Assembly (NCBI RefSeq): GCF_900167185.1
Contig: NZ_FUWM01000008.1
Span: forward strand, 1 to 64,000
Source: Selenihalanaerobacter shriftii
GTDB taxonomy: Bacteria; Bacillota; Halanaerobiia; Halobacteroidales; Acetohalobiaceae
Direction of reading: 5' to 3'
DNA: 64,000 nucleotides
The notes beneath the pieces were generated by a model. That model was given only the letters and a program-made list of their open reading frames with translations. It ran no database searches and was not told the DNA's origin. The first letter of the stretch is position 1; each line of letters starts with the position of its first letter. The translations under genes and the position numbers were made by a program. Shown one piece after another: positions 27,081 through 35,816 of this stretch.

Positions 27081-27737
27081 TTATTTTATATTAAAAGTCT
27101 TTAATGATTCTAAAGAACTATATCCTGTCTTTAAATCAAATCGTTGAATAACATTTTTAATCTTCTTTATAAAATCTATTGAACTATAATTATCTATTTC
27201 TGATCCGTCCTTAGATAATCTATAAATTGTTTCTATCTCTTCATTAACTTCTAACCACTCTTCATCAAACAAATCACTAATGCTATTAGCTGGTGTCTTT
27301 ACTTGATTAGAATTAATTAATGAATAAAATATATTATCTTTATCTAAAATTCCTAACTCACCTATATAAATATGATTTGGTGTTAACCCTCCAAGATACC
27401 AACTGTTATAATCATCTTCAACCTTAATATTATAATAGTTAGTTGTAGTTAAATCATAAACTCTTAATACTATAGGAATATCATCTTTCTCTATATAACC
27501 AGCCTGTAACGCAATTTCATTTAATCTATCAGACGTATATTCCCAATATACATATATCCATTCAGGATTCTTTACTTGTAATACTAATTTATTAACATAA
27601 TATTTTTCAGGTAATGTAAATTGTTCTTTATAAACCTCCTTTTTAGGTTGACCTGTGTTAGTAGTTTCATTTTGACTTGTTAAAGTTTCTTCTTCATACT
27701 CTAGTTCCTGTAAATTTAACCTTTTTTCTCTTAACAT
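27081..27737 (-). CDS. DUF4912-domain protein in the glycogen operon
   Basis: This 218-residue protein has no signal or membrane segment. Residues about 45-150 form a DUF4912 domain: LPEKYYVNKLVLQVKNPEWI, VYWEYTSDRLNE, then the Trp/Tyr-rich LGGLTPNHIYIGELG. The fold is carbohydrate-module-like, and DUF4912 genes recur next to GH57 enzymes. A role as a glucan-binding accessory is therefore likely but untested. GGGGGAGG precedes the ATG. It leads DUF4912, branching enzyme, glgC with 51- and 23-base gaps. Confidence 0.78.
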   Translation of the reverse strand: MLREKRLNLQELEYEEETLTSQNETTNTGQPKKEVYKEQFTLPEKYYVNKLVLQVKNPEWIYVYWEYTSDRLNEIALQAGYIEKDDIPIVLRVYDLTTTNYYNIKVEDDYNSWYLGGLTPNHIYIGELGILDKDNIFYSLINSNQVKTPANSISDLFDEEWLEVNEEIETIYRLSKDGSEIDNYSSIDFIKKIKNVIQRFDLKTGYSSLESLKTFNIK

Positions 27738-27844
27738 AATCCTCCCCCTTCTTTAATATATTCTCTTTAATTGACTGAATCCAGAAACTATACTTATTTG
27801 TAAATATATTACATTTAATATTAATTATTACACATTATACCACT

Positions 27845-28825
27845 TTAGTTCTTTTCAATTGTAGGTAAATAAATCATAAATTTAGTACCAGTCTCTAGAA
27901 TATCTACTTCTATCTTTCCATCATATTTTTCTATGATTTCCTTACTAATACTTAATCCTAACCCATTACCATTACTTTTAGTAGTATAAAATGGACTAAA
28001 AACTTCATCTATATATTCCTCTTTAATCCCTGGGCCATTATCTTTAATTATTATTATGTTATATTTATCATCTTGTGTAGACTTAATTTCTATATCTATC
28101 TGTTTATTAGTATTTTCACTTAAAGCATCCATAGCATTCTTAATTATATTTAATAAGACTTGCTTAATATGTAAATGTTCACAATAACCTTGACTATTTT
28201 TATCTAAATCATAATCTATTTTGATCCCCTTTGCATGACATTCATCAGCTATTAATTGGTGAATATCTTCAATAACTTCATTAAGTGATATTAATTCTGG
28301 ATCTAAATTCTCAGGTTTAGCGTATTCTAACGATCTATTAATTAATAAATTTAATTCATCTATTTCTTTATCTAATAAATTTAAATATTTATCTATTTTT
28401 TCATCATTATAATCAGTTAATCTATGTTCAATATATTGTATAAATCCTTTAATATTTGCTAATGGATTCTTTAATTCATGGACTAATTTTGCTACTACCT
28501 CCTTTTCTAATAATAGTCCTTCTGAAAAGCTTAGTGAACAAAAACATATATAACCTTTTATTACAGAGTGATCATCTAATAAAGGCTCAACTTTAAGTTT
28601 TAATTTATAATTATCATTTAATCTAATTTTTAATTCTATATCCTCTTTAAAATTAATCTTAATTTGCTTTTCATTTAAATTAAAAAATGTTGTAATTCTC
28701 TTGCCTATTAATTCCTCATTCTTCTCTTTTAAAAATTCATCTGTTATAGCATTATAACTTTGAATTATTAAGTCAGTATTTAATATTAATATTCCTAATT
28801 CTTCATTCTTTTGTTGCAAAGACAT
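27845..28825 (-). CDS. PAS-domain sensor histidine kinase (soluble)
   Basis: This 326-residue kinase has an N-terminal PAS-like domain (10-110; LGILILNTDLIIQSYNAIT), the HisKA box with His in VAKLVHELKNPLANIKGF, an N box NIIKNAMDAL, and G boxes IKDNGPGIKEEY and SNGNGLGLSISKEI. There are no membrane helices. It ends 108 bases before the DUF4912 gene on the same strand, so it could regulate or be co-expressed with glycogen genes. The partner regulator is absent. Its layout resembles sporulation kinases of the KinA/KinE type. Confidence 0.87.
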   Translation of the reverse strand: MSLQQKNEELGILILNTDLIIQSYNAITDEFLKEKNEELIGKRITTFFNLNEKQIKINFKEDIELKIRLNDNYKLKLKVEPLLDDHSVIKGYICFCSLSFSEGLLLEKEVVAKLVHELKNPLANIKGFIQYIEHRLTDYNDEKIDKYLNLLDKEIDELNLLINRSLEYAKPENLDPELISLNEVIEDIHQLIADECHAKGIKIDYDLDKNSQGYCEHLHIKQVLLNIIKNAMDALSENTNKQIDIEIKSTQDDKYNIIIIKDNGPGIKEEYIDEVFSPFYTTKSNGNGLGLSISKEIIEKYDGKIEVDILETGTKFMIYLPTIEKN

Positions 28826-29110
28826 TATTTATCACCTCACTTATCACTTCAATAATTTAAATTATACTTATTAGTCCCTATAAACTTCCACAAATCATCT
28901 CAATAAACCTAATTTATTACAATCATATACATTATATTTTATGATATCTATTTATATGCATATAATTGTTATTCTTTCTTTGCAAAACTAACAATATATT
29001 TTATAAAAGTTATTCCGTACATGTGAAAACTAATTTTAAAAATTTATAACCTCAACATAACTATCTTATAAGATACAATAATAATTTATGACTCAAATAG
29101 CTTTATAATA
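28826..29110. other. Intergenic region upstream of the PAS kinase
   Basis: An AT-rich gap of 285 bases between the kinase start and the cooS terminator. I see no gene or convincing structure; it presumably carries the kinase promoter. Confidence 0.5.
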
Positions 29111-29172
29111 AAAAAACCTCCTATATTAATAGAGGCCACTTAAAAAGTAGTCTCATATTAATATAAGAGGTT
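29111..29172. terminator. Long hairpin downstream of cooS
   Basis: AACCTC-TATATTAATA pairs with TATTAATATA-GAGGTT across a 62-base structure ending 30 bases 3' of cooS. An A6 tract on the + strand gives a U-tract on the minus strand. Confidence 0.7.
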
Positions 29173-29201
29173 ATAATTTAAGATTAATTATAAACTTTAA
29201 A

Positions 29202-31124
29202 TTAAATACCTAATCCTTCTCTCTTCTCTATGATATGAGCTTCAATATCTTCAGCAACCTGCACTGGATCCTCACCTAAGGCTACTTTACCACCACTCAT
29301 CTCTTCTAAATCTTCAGTTAAAAGTTTTACTAACTCTTTTCCACCAGTAACTGGAGGAGTAGGCGATAAGTGTGTATAGAGTCCGTAAGCTAGAGCAAAG
29401 ACACCATCAATAGTTGCTTTCTGTTCTAGATACTGTGGTGCGGTTACTGCTACTGGTAGAGCAGAAGTATCTACATCTAAGAAATCAGCTATAGCAGTAA
29501 CTACTGTTGAAATACGACCAGTATCAGTACAGGTACCAAAAGGTAATACCGGTGGAATCTGTAACTTCTCACAGACGGCTTTTAATCCATCTCCTGCTTG
29601 TTCAATTGCTTCCATACTGGCTAATCCAGCAACTTCTAAACCATGACAACCACAACCACCAGTTACTACTAAAATATCTTTCTTAATTAATTCTTCAGTT
29701 AACTTAACAGTCATATAATCATGAGGTCCATTCTGAAGAGTAGTACAGTTAATTAAAGCAACAACTCCTTTAATATTTCCATCTTTAATTACATCAACTA
29801 ATGGATCTATTTTTCCACCTAATGCTTCTAATACAGATTCAGTAGAAAAACCAGCAATTGCTTCCTGAGTTATTTGTGGCACAAATGGCTCAATATTTCT
29901 TTCTTTTCGCTTCTTGAAATTCTCAATCCCCATATTAATTAGTTCTTGAGCAACATCTCCAACTTTATCAGGCATATAATTATAATTTTTTTCTACTCCA
30001 GGAATTCTAACTAAGTCACTGACAGAGACTAAAGTAACTTGATACTTATCTTCATAAGGTTTTAAATTTGGTGGTGAGCAGTTTTCATCCATAGCAAAGA
30101 TATCAATAGTACCAGTAGCTAAAGCAGGTTCAATAGCTAACCAATTACCGATTAATCCTCCAAAAACATCATCCATACCAAATCTTTGTGCTAATTCCTG
30201 ACCGGTTTCAATACAACCAATAACTCTAATACCTTTAGCTCCGGCATCTTTAGCTCTTTGCTGAACTTGTTCATCACGGACAGCGTAAATAGTAGCTACG
30301 CCTGTCCACGGCTCGTGACCATTAAATACTATATTAATATAGTCAGGATCAAGAATTCCCATATCTGTTTGAATTGGGTGAGGTGTAGGAGTACCAAAAA
30401 GCATATCTTGTACTAGATTTAAACCAAGCTGCGCACCATAAATAGTTGCTATTCCGAGGCGCATAGCTTTCTTGGCCATAGATACATGATAACCATCTAC
30501 ATTTGTTAAACAACTAGCAGTAGCATCTTTAATTTCATGTACAACCCCAGAAGGATATAACCCTAAATCCTTCCATTTCTTCTTTCTATGCTTTGGTGCA
30601 AAAGCGTCAACCATCATTGGTGATGTTTCATAACCAGAATATAGCTGACCAATCATAGTATCAGCTAATTGTATAGCAACATCTTCTTTAGCTCCTGAAT
30701 TATCAACTCCTACTGCTGCAGCAATATCCCTTAACTTTTGTTCATCAACTATACCAAAAGGTGTCTTATCCTCCGCAGTTGCTTTAAGAGTTCTAAAAGC
30801 ATTGTAAGCATGATGAGTATAGGTACTAGTGCCCATTGCATTTCTAAGTAACATATCACGCATGGCCATAGCATTAGGATCAATACCACAAGTACCTAAT
30901 TCAGCACCTGCTTTTTCTGAAATACGACAAGGCCCATTACTACATAACTGACAGCTAACACCATCTACACAAAACTTACATCTAATTCTATCTTGAGCAT
31001 CAAAACGATCGAAAGTATTACTCATTTCATCTTTAGTTAATCTTTCTTCATATAATTCTTGAACAGAGTCATGAATACTAATTCTACCATCTAATACTTC
31101 TTTAAATGGAACTTCTTCTGACAT
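29202..31124 (-). CDS. cooS: Anaerobic carbon-monoxide dehydrogenase catalytic subunit
   Basis: CooS oxidises CO to CO2 at a Ni-Fe-S C-cluster. The 640-residue length equals the stand-alone enzyme. The N-terminal DRIRCKFCVDGVSCQLCSNG holds the D- and B-cluster cysteines. C-cluster ligands are seen in NGHEPW (His), VIGCIETGQE, NCTTLQNGPH, GGCGCHGLE and PFGTCTDTGR. Neither a cooF ferredoxin nor acetyl-CoA synthase genes are adjacent, so the physiological partner is unknown; CO oxidation or detoxification are both possible. AGGAGGAG precedes the ATG. It is divergent from norCB. Confidence 0.95.
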   Translation of the reverse strand: MSEEVPFKEVLDGRISIHDSVQELYEERLTKDEMSNTFDRFDAQDRIRCKFCVDGVSCQLCSNGPCRISEKAGAELGTCGIDPNAMAMRDMLLRNAMGTSTYTHHAYNAFRTLKATAEDKTPFGIVDEQKLRDIAAAVGVDNSGAKEDVAIQLADTMIGQLYSGYETSPMMVDAFAPKHRKKKWKDLGLYPSGVVHEIKDATASCLTNVDGYHVSMAKKAMRLGIATIYGAQLGLNLVQDMLFGTPTPHPIQTDMGILDPDYINIVFNGHEPWTGVATIYAVRDEQVQQRAKDAGAKGIRVIGCIETGQELAQRFGMDDVFGGLIGNWLAIEPALATGTIDIFAMDENCSPPNLKPYEDKYQVTLVSVSDLVRIPGVEKNYNYMPDKVGDVAQELINMGIENFKKRKERNIEPFVPQITQEAIAGFSTESVLEALGGKIDPLVDVIKDGNIKGVVALINCTTLQNGPHDYMTVKLTEELIKKDILVVTGGCGCHGLEVAGLASMEAIEQAGDGLKAVCEKLQIPPVLPFGTCTDTGRISTVVTAIADFLDVDTSALPVAVTAPQYLEQKATIDGVFALAYGLYTHLSPTPPVTGGKELVKLLTEDLEEMSGGKVALGEDPVQVAEDIEAHIIEKREGLGI

Positions 31125-31332
31125 TGCATCTCCTCCTATTAATTTTATTCTATTCTATTATTTCACTATAAGCATTTATTTATAACCTAATTTTTAAATG
31201 AACATCTATTTAATCTTTTTTTATATAAATTATAGAAATGATTAGCTATATAAAATCTTATTTAATGAATTAAAATTTCAGATTCAGAGTAACCTAAATG
31301 ATAACTGCATTTAATTGAAAGTAGGTGTTTAA

Positions 31333-31746
31333 ATGAAGTATTTAATTATAATTTTAATAATAACTACTTTAGTTGCATTTAGCTATATTACTCATATAAC
31401 AATTAATAATTTAAAAACTCCTGCTATAAATGAAAAATATTTAGCAGGTAAGAAAGTATGGCATAAAAAAGGTTGTGTTGACTGTCATGCTATTTTTGGA
31501 AATGGGGCTTATTTAGCATCTGATTTAACAAAAACCATGAGTAATAGAAATAAAAAATGGATTAGAAAATTCTTCACCAAACGTCCAGTAATGCCACCAA
31601 ATAAATCTAAAAAACATCCTGGACTCTCTAGTGAAGAAGCTGATGAGATTATTGCTTTTTTAATCTTTGTAAATCAGATTGACACTAACAGTTGGCCACC
31701 TAAAACTTTATTAAAAACTAAATTAAAAGATTATAATTTAAAATAA
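31333..31746 (+). CDS. norC: Nitric oxide reductase subunit C (membrane cytochrome c)
   Basis: This 137-residue protein has one N-terminal membrane anchor (residues 1-24) and an extracytoplasmic cytochrome c domain. The single haem site is CVDCH, preceded by GKKVWHKKG as in NorC, and the methionine ligand is probably in RPVMPPNKS. It passes electrons to NorB, whose gene follows after 16 bases. Haem c attachment needs a maturation system that is not in this window. The start ATG follows AGTAGGTG. Confidence 0.88.
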   Translation: MKYLIIILIITTLVAFSYITHITINNLKTPAINEKYLAGKKVWHKKGCVDCHAIFGNGAYLASDLTKTMSNRNKKWIRKFFTKRPVMPPNKSKKHPGLSSEEADEIIAFLIFVNQIDTNSWPPKTLLKTKLKDYNLK

Positions 31747-31762
31747 AAAAGGGTGAATTGAT

Positions 31763-33184
31763 ATGAAACGATTATTAAATACATTTAAAAGACTAATACC
31801 TTTTTTGCCTTCTGAGAATAATAACAAACAAGATGACCAAGAAAATAAAAAATCTAAAATCAAAACTATTGAATATAAATCACAAAAAGTAAGTTTTAAA
31901 TTTTTAACTGCTGCCATTTTAATGTTTACTTTTCAGGTCTTTTTAGCTTTTGGCGCTTCAATGGAATTCATTATTCCTGATTTACCAGCTCCAATTCCTT
32001 TCAACGCTGGTAGAGCATTTCATATTAATTTAAGTATTTTTTGGCCGATTTTAGGAATAATCGGCGGGGTTTATTACATATTACCAGAAGAAGTTGGATA
32101 TGACATAAATATTAAATTAGCTAATATACAATTTTGGTTAATGATAATAACTTTATTATCTATTTATAGTAGTTTATCTTTAGGATTTACAACTGGACGT
32201 GAATATTTAGAAGCCTTATTACCATTTAAAATAGCAATTGCTGTCTCTTTAATATTATTCTTTATAAATATTCTATTAACATTATTAAAAAGAAAGGTTA
32301 CTGAATGGCATCCTACTATGGTTGGATTAATTGTAGGATTATTTTTTTCTATTATAATGTTTATCCCTAGTATGTTAACGTATAAAAATATAGCCATGGA
32401 TGAATTCTTTAAATTTTGGACTGTACATATTTGGGTAGAAAGTACATTAGAATTAATAATAGCCTCAATAATTTCTTCAATTTTATTAATGATGACTGGA
32501 GTAAAACGCAAAACAGTAGAACGCTGGTATTATGTAGAGGTGTTTTTAGTAATATTAACAGGATTTTTAGGAGTAGGACATCATTATTTTTGGATAGGTA
32601 CTCCAAACATATGGTTATATATAGGAATGATCTTCGGTGCATTACAAATACTTCCTATTTTCTTTTTGGTTTATACTGCTTTTAAAAGTATTAAACGGCA
32701 GAATATGATAACTACTAATGAATTAACCTTTAAATATTTATGGGCTACAGTCTTTTGGAATTTAATTGGTGCTGGAGGCTTAGGATTTATTATGACTTGG
32801 CCTGGTATTAATCAATATACTCATGGTACAGAATTAGTTTCAGCACATGGACATTTAGCTATTTTTGGAACATATGGTTTATTAACTTTATCTTTATTCT
32901 ACTTTATTTTACCTCAATGGAAAAGAACAAAAGATCTAAGTATAAAAAAAGGCAAAATAGCATTCTGGTTAATAAATTCTGGATTAGCTTTAATGGGAAT
33001 TTCGCTCTTCATAGCAGGAGTAGTGCAATCATATTTATTAAGATATGTAGGGATAGAATTTACTAAAGTTAGAGCATTATTAATACCTTACATGATAGGC
33101 CGGTCATTAGGAGGACTAATTTTTGCTGCTGGAGCAGTAATTATTGGGTGGAATTTAGGAAGTAATTTGTTATTTAAAAAATAA
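31763..33184 (+). CDS. norB: Nitric oxide reductase subunit B (cNOR catalytic subunit)
   Basis: NorB reduces two NO to N2O at a haem b3-FeB centre. The 473-residue protein has 12 predicted helices after a 45-residue charged N-terminus. Visible ligands are the low-spin haem His in GRAFHINLSIFW, the FeB His and NOR-specific Glu in WTVHIWVESTLE, the His pair in GVGHHYFWIG, and the two late His in TELVSAHGHLAIFG. The Glu marks a true NOR rather than a cbb3 oxidase. It forms an operon with norC and is followed by a terminator. It is probably for NO detoxification. Confidence 0.92.
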   Translation: MKRLLNTFKRLIPFLPSENNNKQDDQENKKSKIKTIEYKSQKVSFKFLTAAILMFTFQVFLAFGASMEFIIPDLPAPIPFNAGRAFHINLSIFWPILGIIGGVYYILPEEVGYDINIKLANIQFWLMIITLLSIYSSLSLGFTTGREYLEALLPFKIAIAVSLILFFINILLTLLKRKVTEWHPTMVGLIVGLFFSIIMFIPSMLTYKNIAMDEFFKFWTVHIWVESTLELIIASIISSILLMMTGVKRKTVERWYYVEVFLVILTGFLGVGHHYFWIGTPNIWLYIGMIFGALQILPIFFLVYTAFKSIKRQNMITTNELTFKYLWATVFWNLIGAGGLGFIMTWPGINQYTHGTELVSAHGHLAIFGTYGLLTLSLFYFILPQWKRTKDLSIKKGKIAFWLINSGLALMGISLFIAGVVQSYLLRYVGIEFTKVRALLIPYMIGRSLGGLIFAAGAVIIGWNLGSNLLFKK

Positions 33185-33189
33185 ATTAA

Positions 33190-33227
33190 AGTAGGATAAT
33201 TGGATTATATAAACTAATTATCCTACT
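33190..33227. terminator. Terminator between norB and thiH
   Basis: AGTAGGATAATT pairs perfectly with AATTATCCTACT around a 14-base loop between converging genes. Confidence 0.8.
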
Positions 33228-33248
33228 AATGATATTTTAAATAGCTGT

Positions 33249-34376
33249 TTAAAATATATGCCAATTCTTAAATACCGATTGATATCCTTGTTGATGTAGC
33301 ATCGCTGTAACTTCCTTAACACTTCTTTTATCCGAAGTTTCGAATTGACAATCATCTTGATCGACATTTATATCTATAGTTTCATTAGTTTGAGCATAAC
33401 CACCAACACTAGTCTTCGCAGCTGCTGACATCTTTGTTACTCCTAAACCTATTAAATTATCTCGTAATTCAGCTCTTTCTCTAGTAGATATATTTAAACC
33501 CGCTCGCGGCAAAAATAACCTTAAGGCCAATAAATTTTGAACTAACTTCTTATCTTGCACCTCATCTTTAGGTTGATACGCTCCTAAATGAGGTCTAATA
33601 CGAGGTAATGAAAGACTAATTTCCGTTTCTAAATAATTATCTTGCAAATACTTAGCATGTAATCCAGTAAAGAAAGCTTCCTTACGCCAATCATTCAATC
33701 CTAATAAAGCACCAATATTAACTGCTCTCATTCCAGCTTGACACCCACGTTCCGGAGCATTTAAACGGAATTGATAATCTTTTTTAGGCCCTGCTAAATG
33801 AACTTGATCATAGACATCCTGGTTATAGACTTCTTGATAAATAGTTAAACTATCAACACCAGCTTCAACTAATTCCCTATATTCCTCTGTTTTTAAAGGA
33901 TAAATCTCAATAGCAATTGAATCAAAATAATCAGTTAATAATTCTACGGCTTCTTTAATATATGACACTGAAGTGTCTCTCCGTGATTCACCAGTTAAAA
34001 TCAAGATATGTCTAAAACCCATCTTGGCTATAGCTTCTGCTTCTTTAGCAATTTCAGATAATCCCAATTTCTTTCGTTCAATACTTTCTTTAGTATTAAA
34101 ACTACAATAAAGACATTGATTAACACAATAGTTAGCAAGATATAGAGGAGTATATAAAAATACCACTTTCCCAAAATGTTTAATTGTTAACTTTTGAGCT
34201 CTTTGAGCCATAGGTTCTAAATATCTTTCTGCTCTTTTAGATAGTAATGCTAGAAAATCTAGATAATCAATTCTATCTTTTTCTAAAATTTGTTCAATAT
34301 CCTGATCACTTAGTTCATTCCAATAAGCAACAAAGTCAAAATCAGCTAATTCTAAATACTGGTCATAAAAGCTCAT
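33249..34376 (-). CDS. thiH: 2-iminoacetate synthase (tyrosine lyase) ThiH
   Basis: This radical-SAM enzyme cleaves tyrosine to dehydroglycine (2-iminoacetate) for the thiazole moiety of thiamine in anaerobes. The 375-residue protein carries the [4Fe-4S] motif CVNQCLYC in the context [16 protein letters not shown], and [20 protein letters not shown]. It follows thiG with no gap (stop and start adjoin). Third gene of thiS-thiG-thiH, under the TPP riboswitch. Confidence 0.95.
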   Translation of the reverse strand: MSFYDQYLELADFDFVAYWNELSDQDIEQILEKDRIDYLDFLALLSKRAERYLEPMAQRAQKLTIKHFGKVVFLYTPLYLANYCVNQCLYCSFNTKESIERKKLGLSEIAKEAEAIAKMGFRHILILTGESRRDTSVSYIKEAVELLTDYFDSIAIEIYPLKTEEYRELVEAGVDSLTIYQEVYNQDVYDQVHLAGPKKDYQFRLNAPERGCQAGMRAVNIGALLGLNDWRKEAFFTGLHAKYLQDNYLETEISLSLPRIRPHLGAYQPKDEVQDKKLVQNLLALRLFLPRAGLNISTRERAELRDNLIGLGVTKMSAAAKTSVGGYAQTNETIDINVDQDDCQFETSDKRSVKEVTAMLHQQGYQSVFKNWHIF

Positions 34377-35156
34377 TTAGCTATCATCCTCTGTATTAAG
34401 AAAACCTGTTAATGGAGAAGAAGCTGAAGCATATTTCTTAATTTGCCCAGTTCCAGCTACATAGGCCTTTCTCCCTGCTTCTACACCTTGCTTAAAAGCT
34501 TCCCCGATTAGCACTAGATCTTTGGCTGTAGCAATAGCTGTATTTACTAAGACCGCTTCTGCTCCTAACTCCATAGCCTCAGCAGCATCTGATGGTTTGC
34601 CAATACCAGCATCTACAATGGTTGGAACTTCTATCTCTTCAATTAAAATTCTAACTAATTCTTTAGTCTTCAATCCTCGATTAGTACCAATTGGAGCTCC
34701 TAAAGGCATAACTGCTGCTGCTCCTACTTTCTCTAGCTCTTTAGCTACCATTAAATCAGGACTCATATAAGGTAGTACAGTGAACCCTTCTTTAACTAGC
34801 ATTTCAGTAGCCTTAATAGTTTCATAATTATCTGGTAATAGATACTTATTATCAGAAATCACCTCTATTTTAACCCAGTCACCACATCCAGCTGCCCTAG
34901 CAATCTTAGCAATTTTTACAGCCTCCTTAGCAGTTCTAGCCCCTGATGTATTAGGCATTAAAATACAATCATCTGGTATGTAATTAATAATATTCTCTTC
35001 CTTAGCTTCAAAATCCATTCTTCTTAATGCTACTGTCACTACTTGTGCTCCAGATCTTTTAATTACTTCTGGAATAATATTTTTATTTGGAAACTTTCCA
35101 GTCCCTATAAATAAACGACTATCTACTTCTTGACCATTAATTATTAATTTATCCAT
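34377..35156 (-). CDS. thiG: Thiazole synthase ThiG
   Basis: ThiG builds the thiazole phosphate ring from DXP, iminoacetate and ThiS-thiocarboxylate. The 259-residue TIM barrel shows [10 protein letters not shown], the Schiff-base lysine region [21 protein letters not shown] and [14 protein letters not shown], all typical. It lies 4 bases after thiS and directly before thiH. Confidence 0.96.
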   Translation of the reverse strand: MDKLIINGQEVDSRLFIGTGKFPNKNIIPEVIKRSGAQVVTVALRRMDFEAKEENIINYIPDDCILMPNTSGARTAKEAVKIAKIARAAGCGDWVKIEVISDNKYLLPDNYETIKATEMLVKEGFTVLPYMSPDLMVAKELEKVGAAAVMPLGAPIGTNRGLKTKELVRILIEEIEVPTIVDAGIGKPSDAAEAMELGAEAVLVNTAIATAKDLVLIGEAFKQGVEAGRKAYVAGTGQIKKYASASSPLTGFLNTEDDS

Positions 35157-35160
35157 CTTT

Positions 35161-35364
35161 TTATCCTCCTCCTACAAACCTTAATATTTCTAAAATATCT
35201 TTAGGTTGTAAAGTTATTTGACTTAACCTTTCATCATCACCTATGATCTCACCATTATATTGAATAACTACTTGATTTGGATCAATACTTTTATATTTAA
35301 TATATTCTAAAATACTTAAACCTACTTCTATCTCTTCTTCTTCCCCATTTACTTTAATTAGCAC
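35161..35364 (-). CDS. thiS: Sulfur carrier protein ThiS
   Basis: This 67-residue ubiquitin-like sulfur carrier ends in the required Gly-Gly (RFVGGG), which is adenylated and thiocarboxylated. Core motifs are [13 protein letters not shown] and [12 protein letters not shown]. The frame extends to an ATG at 35412, but that ATG lies inside the riboswitch terminator; GTG at 35364 is correctly spaced from AGGAGGTG and is chosen. No ThiF is adjacent. The adenylating partner must be encoded elsewhere. Confidence 0.93.
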   Translation of the reverse strand: MLIKVNGEEEEIEVGLSILEYIKYKSIDPNQVVIQYNGEIIGDDERLSQITLQPKDILEILRFVGGG

Positions 35365-35392
35365 TAAATCTTCACCTCCTAAATAAGAATAT

Positions 35393-35427
35393 AAAAAAAA
35401 GCATAACCCCACGCAGGAGTTATGCTT
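35393..35427 (-). terminator. Intrinsic terminator of the TPP riboswitch
   Basis: On the minus strand AAGCATAAC pairs with GTTATGCTT, followed by an eight-U tract. It lies between the TPP aptamer and the thiS ribosome site, so it is the expression platform: TPP binding should favour it and stop thiSGH transcription. Confidence 0.85.
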
Positions 35428-35455
35428 AAATTTCCAGTTACTTAATATTATAAGT

Positions 35456-35539
35456 AATACTGTTTCCCTACGCTGGTGCTAACCAACAGGTTCAAAGGGT
35501 ATAATCTCAGCTCTATAAAGAGCACCCCTAATTAATATT
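35456..35539 (-). ncRNA. TPP riboswitch (THI element) controlling thiSGH
   Basis: On the minus strand the conserved THI-box blocks occur in order: GGGGTGCTC, GCTGAGATTATACCC, GAACCTG, and CCAGCGTAGGGAA. The P1 stem is AATATT paired with AGTATT (one G-U pair). The element sits about 90 bases before the thiS start, with a terminator in between, so it should lower expression when thiamine pyrophosphate is plentiful. Confidence 0.96.
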
Positions 35540-35671
35540 TGATTTTTTACTTACTTGAATTATAACAGACAAAATATAGAGTTGCAAGGTTTTTTATTAT
35601 TAACAAATAGATTACTTAGTCTCTTCATCAACAGTATCTATTATTATTTTTTAAATATTTTTTATTTTTTG

Positions 35672-35691
35672 GTCATAAGTGACTAAGTAAT
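35672..35691. repeat. 20-bp repeat, copy 2 (first copy at 2276-2295)
   Basis: This is an exact match of GTCATAAGTGACTAAGTAAT to 2276-2295. It lies 28 bases from the chemoreceptor relic at 35719. Confidence 0.55.
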
Positions 35692-35718
35692 TAATAACTA
35701 TAAAATCAAATAAAAATA

Positions 35719-35785
35719 TAGCCATGTTCTCCTGTCTAGCAGCTTCAATACTAACATTTAAAGATAAAAGATTAGTCTGTAATAA
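35719..35785 (-). pseudogene. Relic of a chemoreceptor (MCP) signalling-tip sequence
   Basis: Read on the minus strand, about 65 bases give QTNLLSLNVSIEAAR and then, after a one-base frameshift, GEHG. This is the invariant MCP hairpin tip ([20 protein letters not shown] in the intact genes of this window). The DNA is also clearly similar to the tip of the MCP gene at 48310. Nothing else of an MCP gene survives around it. The relic sits between the TPP riboswitch and the nicotinate transporter terminator. Confidence 0.75.
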
Positions 35786-35811
35786 AAAACAGCCTAATGA
35801 TAGGCTGTTTT
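35786..35811. terminator. Terminator downstream of the NiaX-like gene
   Basis: AAAACAGCCTA pairs with TAGGCTGTTTT around a 4-base loop, directly 3' of the transporter stop at 35817. Confidence 0.85.
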
Positions 35812-35816
35812 AAGAT

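Noticed and set aside
29111-29172. Long hairpin after cooS considered as a riboswitch or small RNA
   Set aside because: It lies directly 3' of cooS with a U-tract on that strand and shows no conserved aptamer blocks; a terminator explains it.
32164-32685. Several ORFs overlapping norB on both strands
   Set aside because: They are shadows of a strongly conserved membrane protein gene; none has a start site or recognisable motif.
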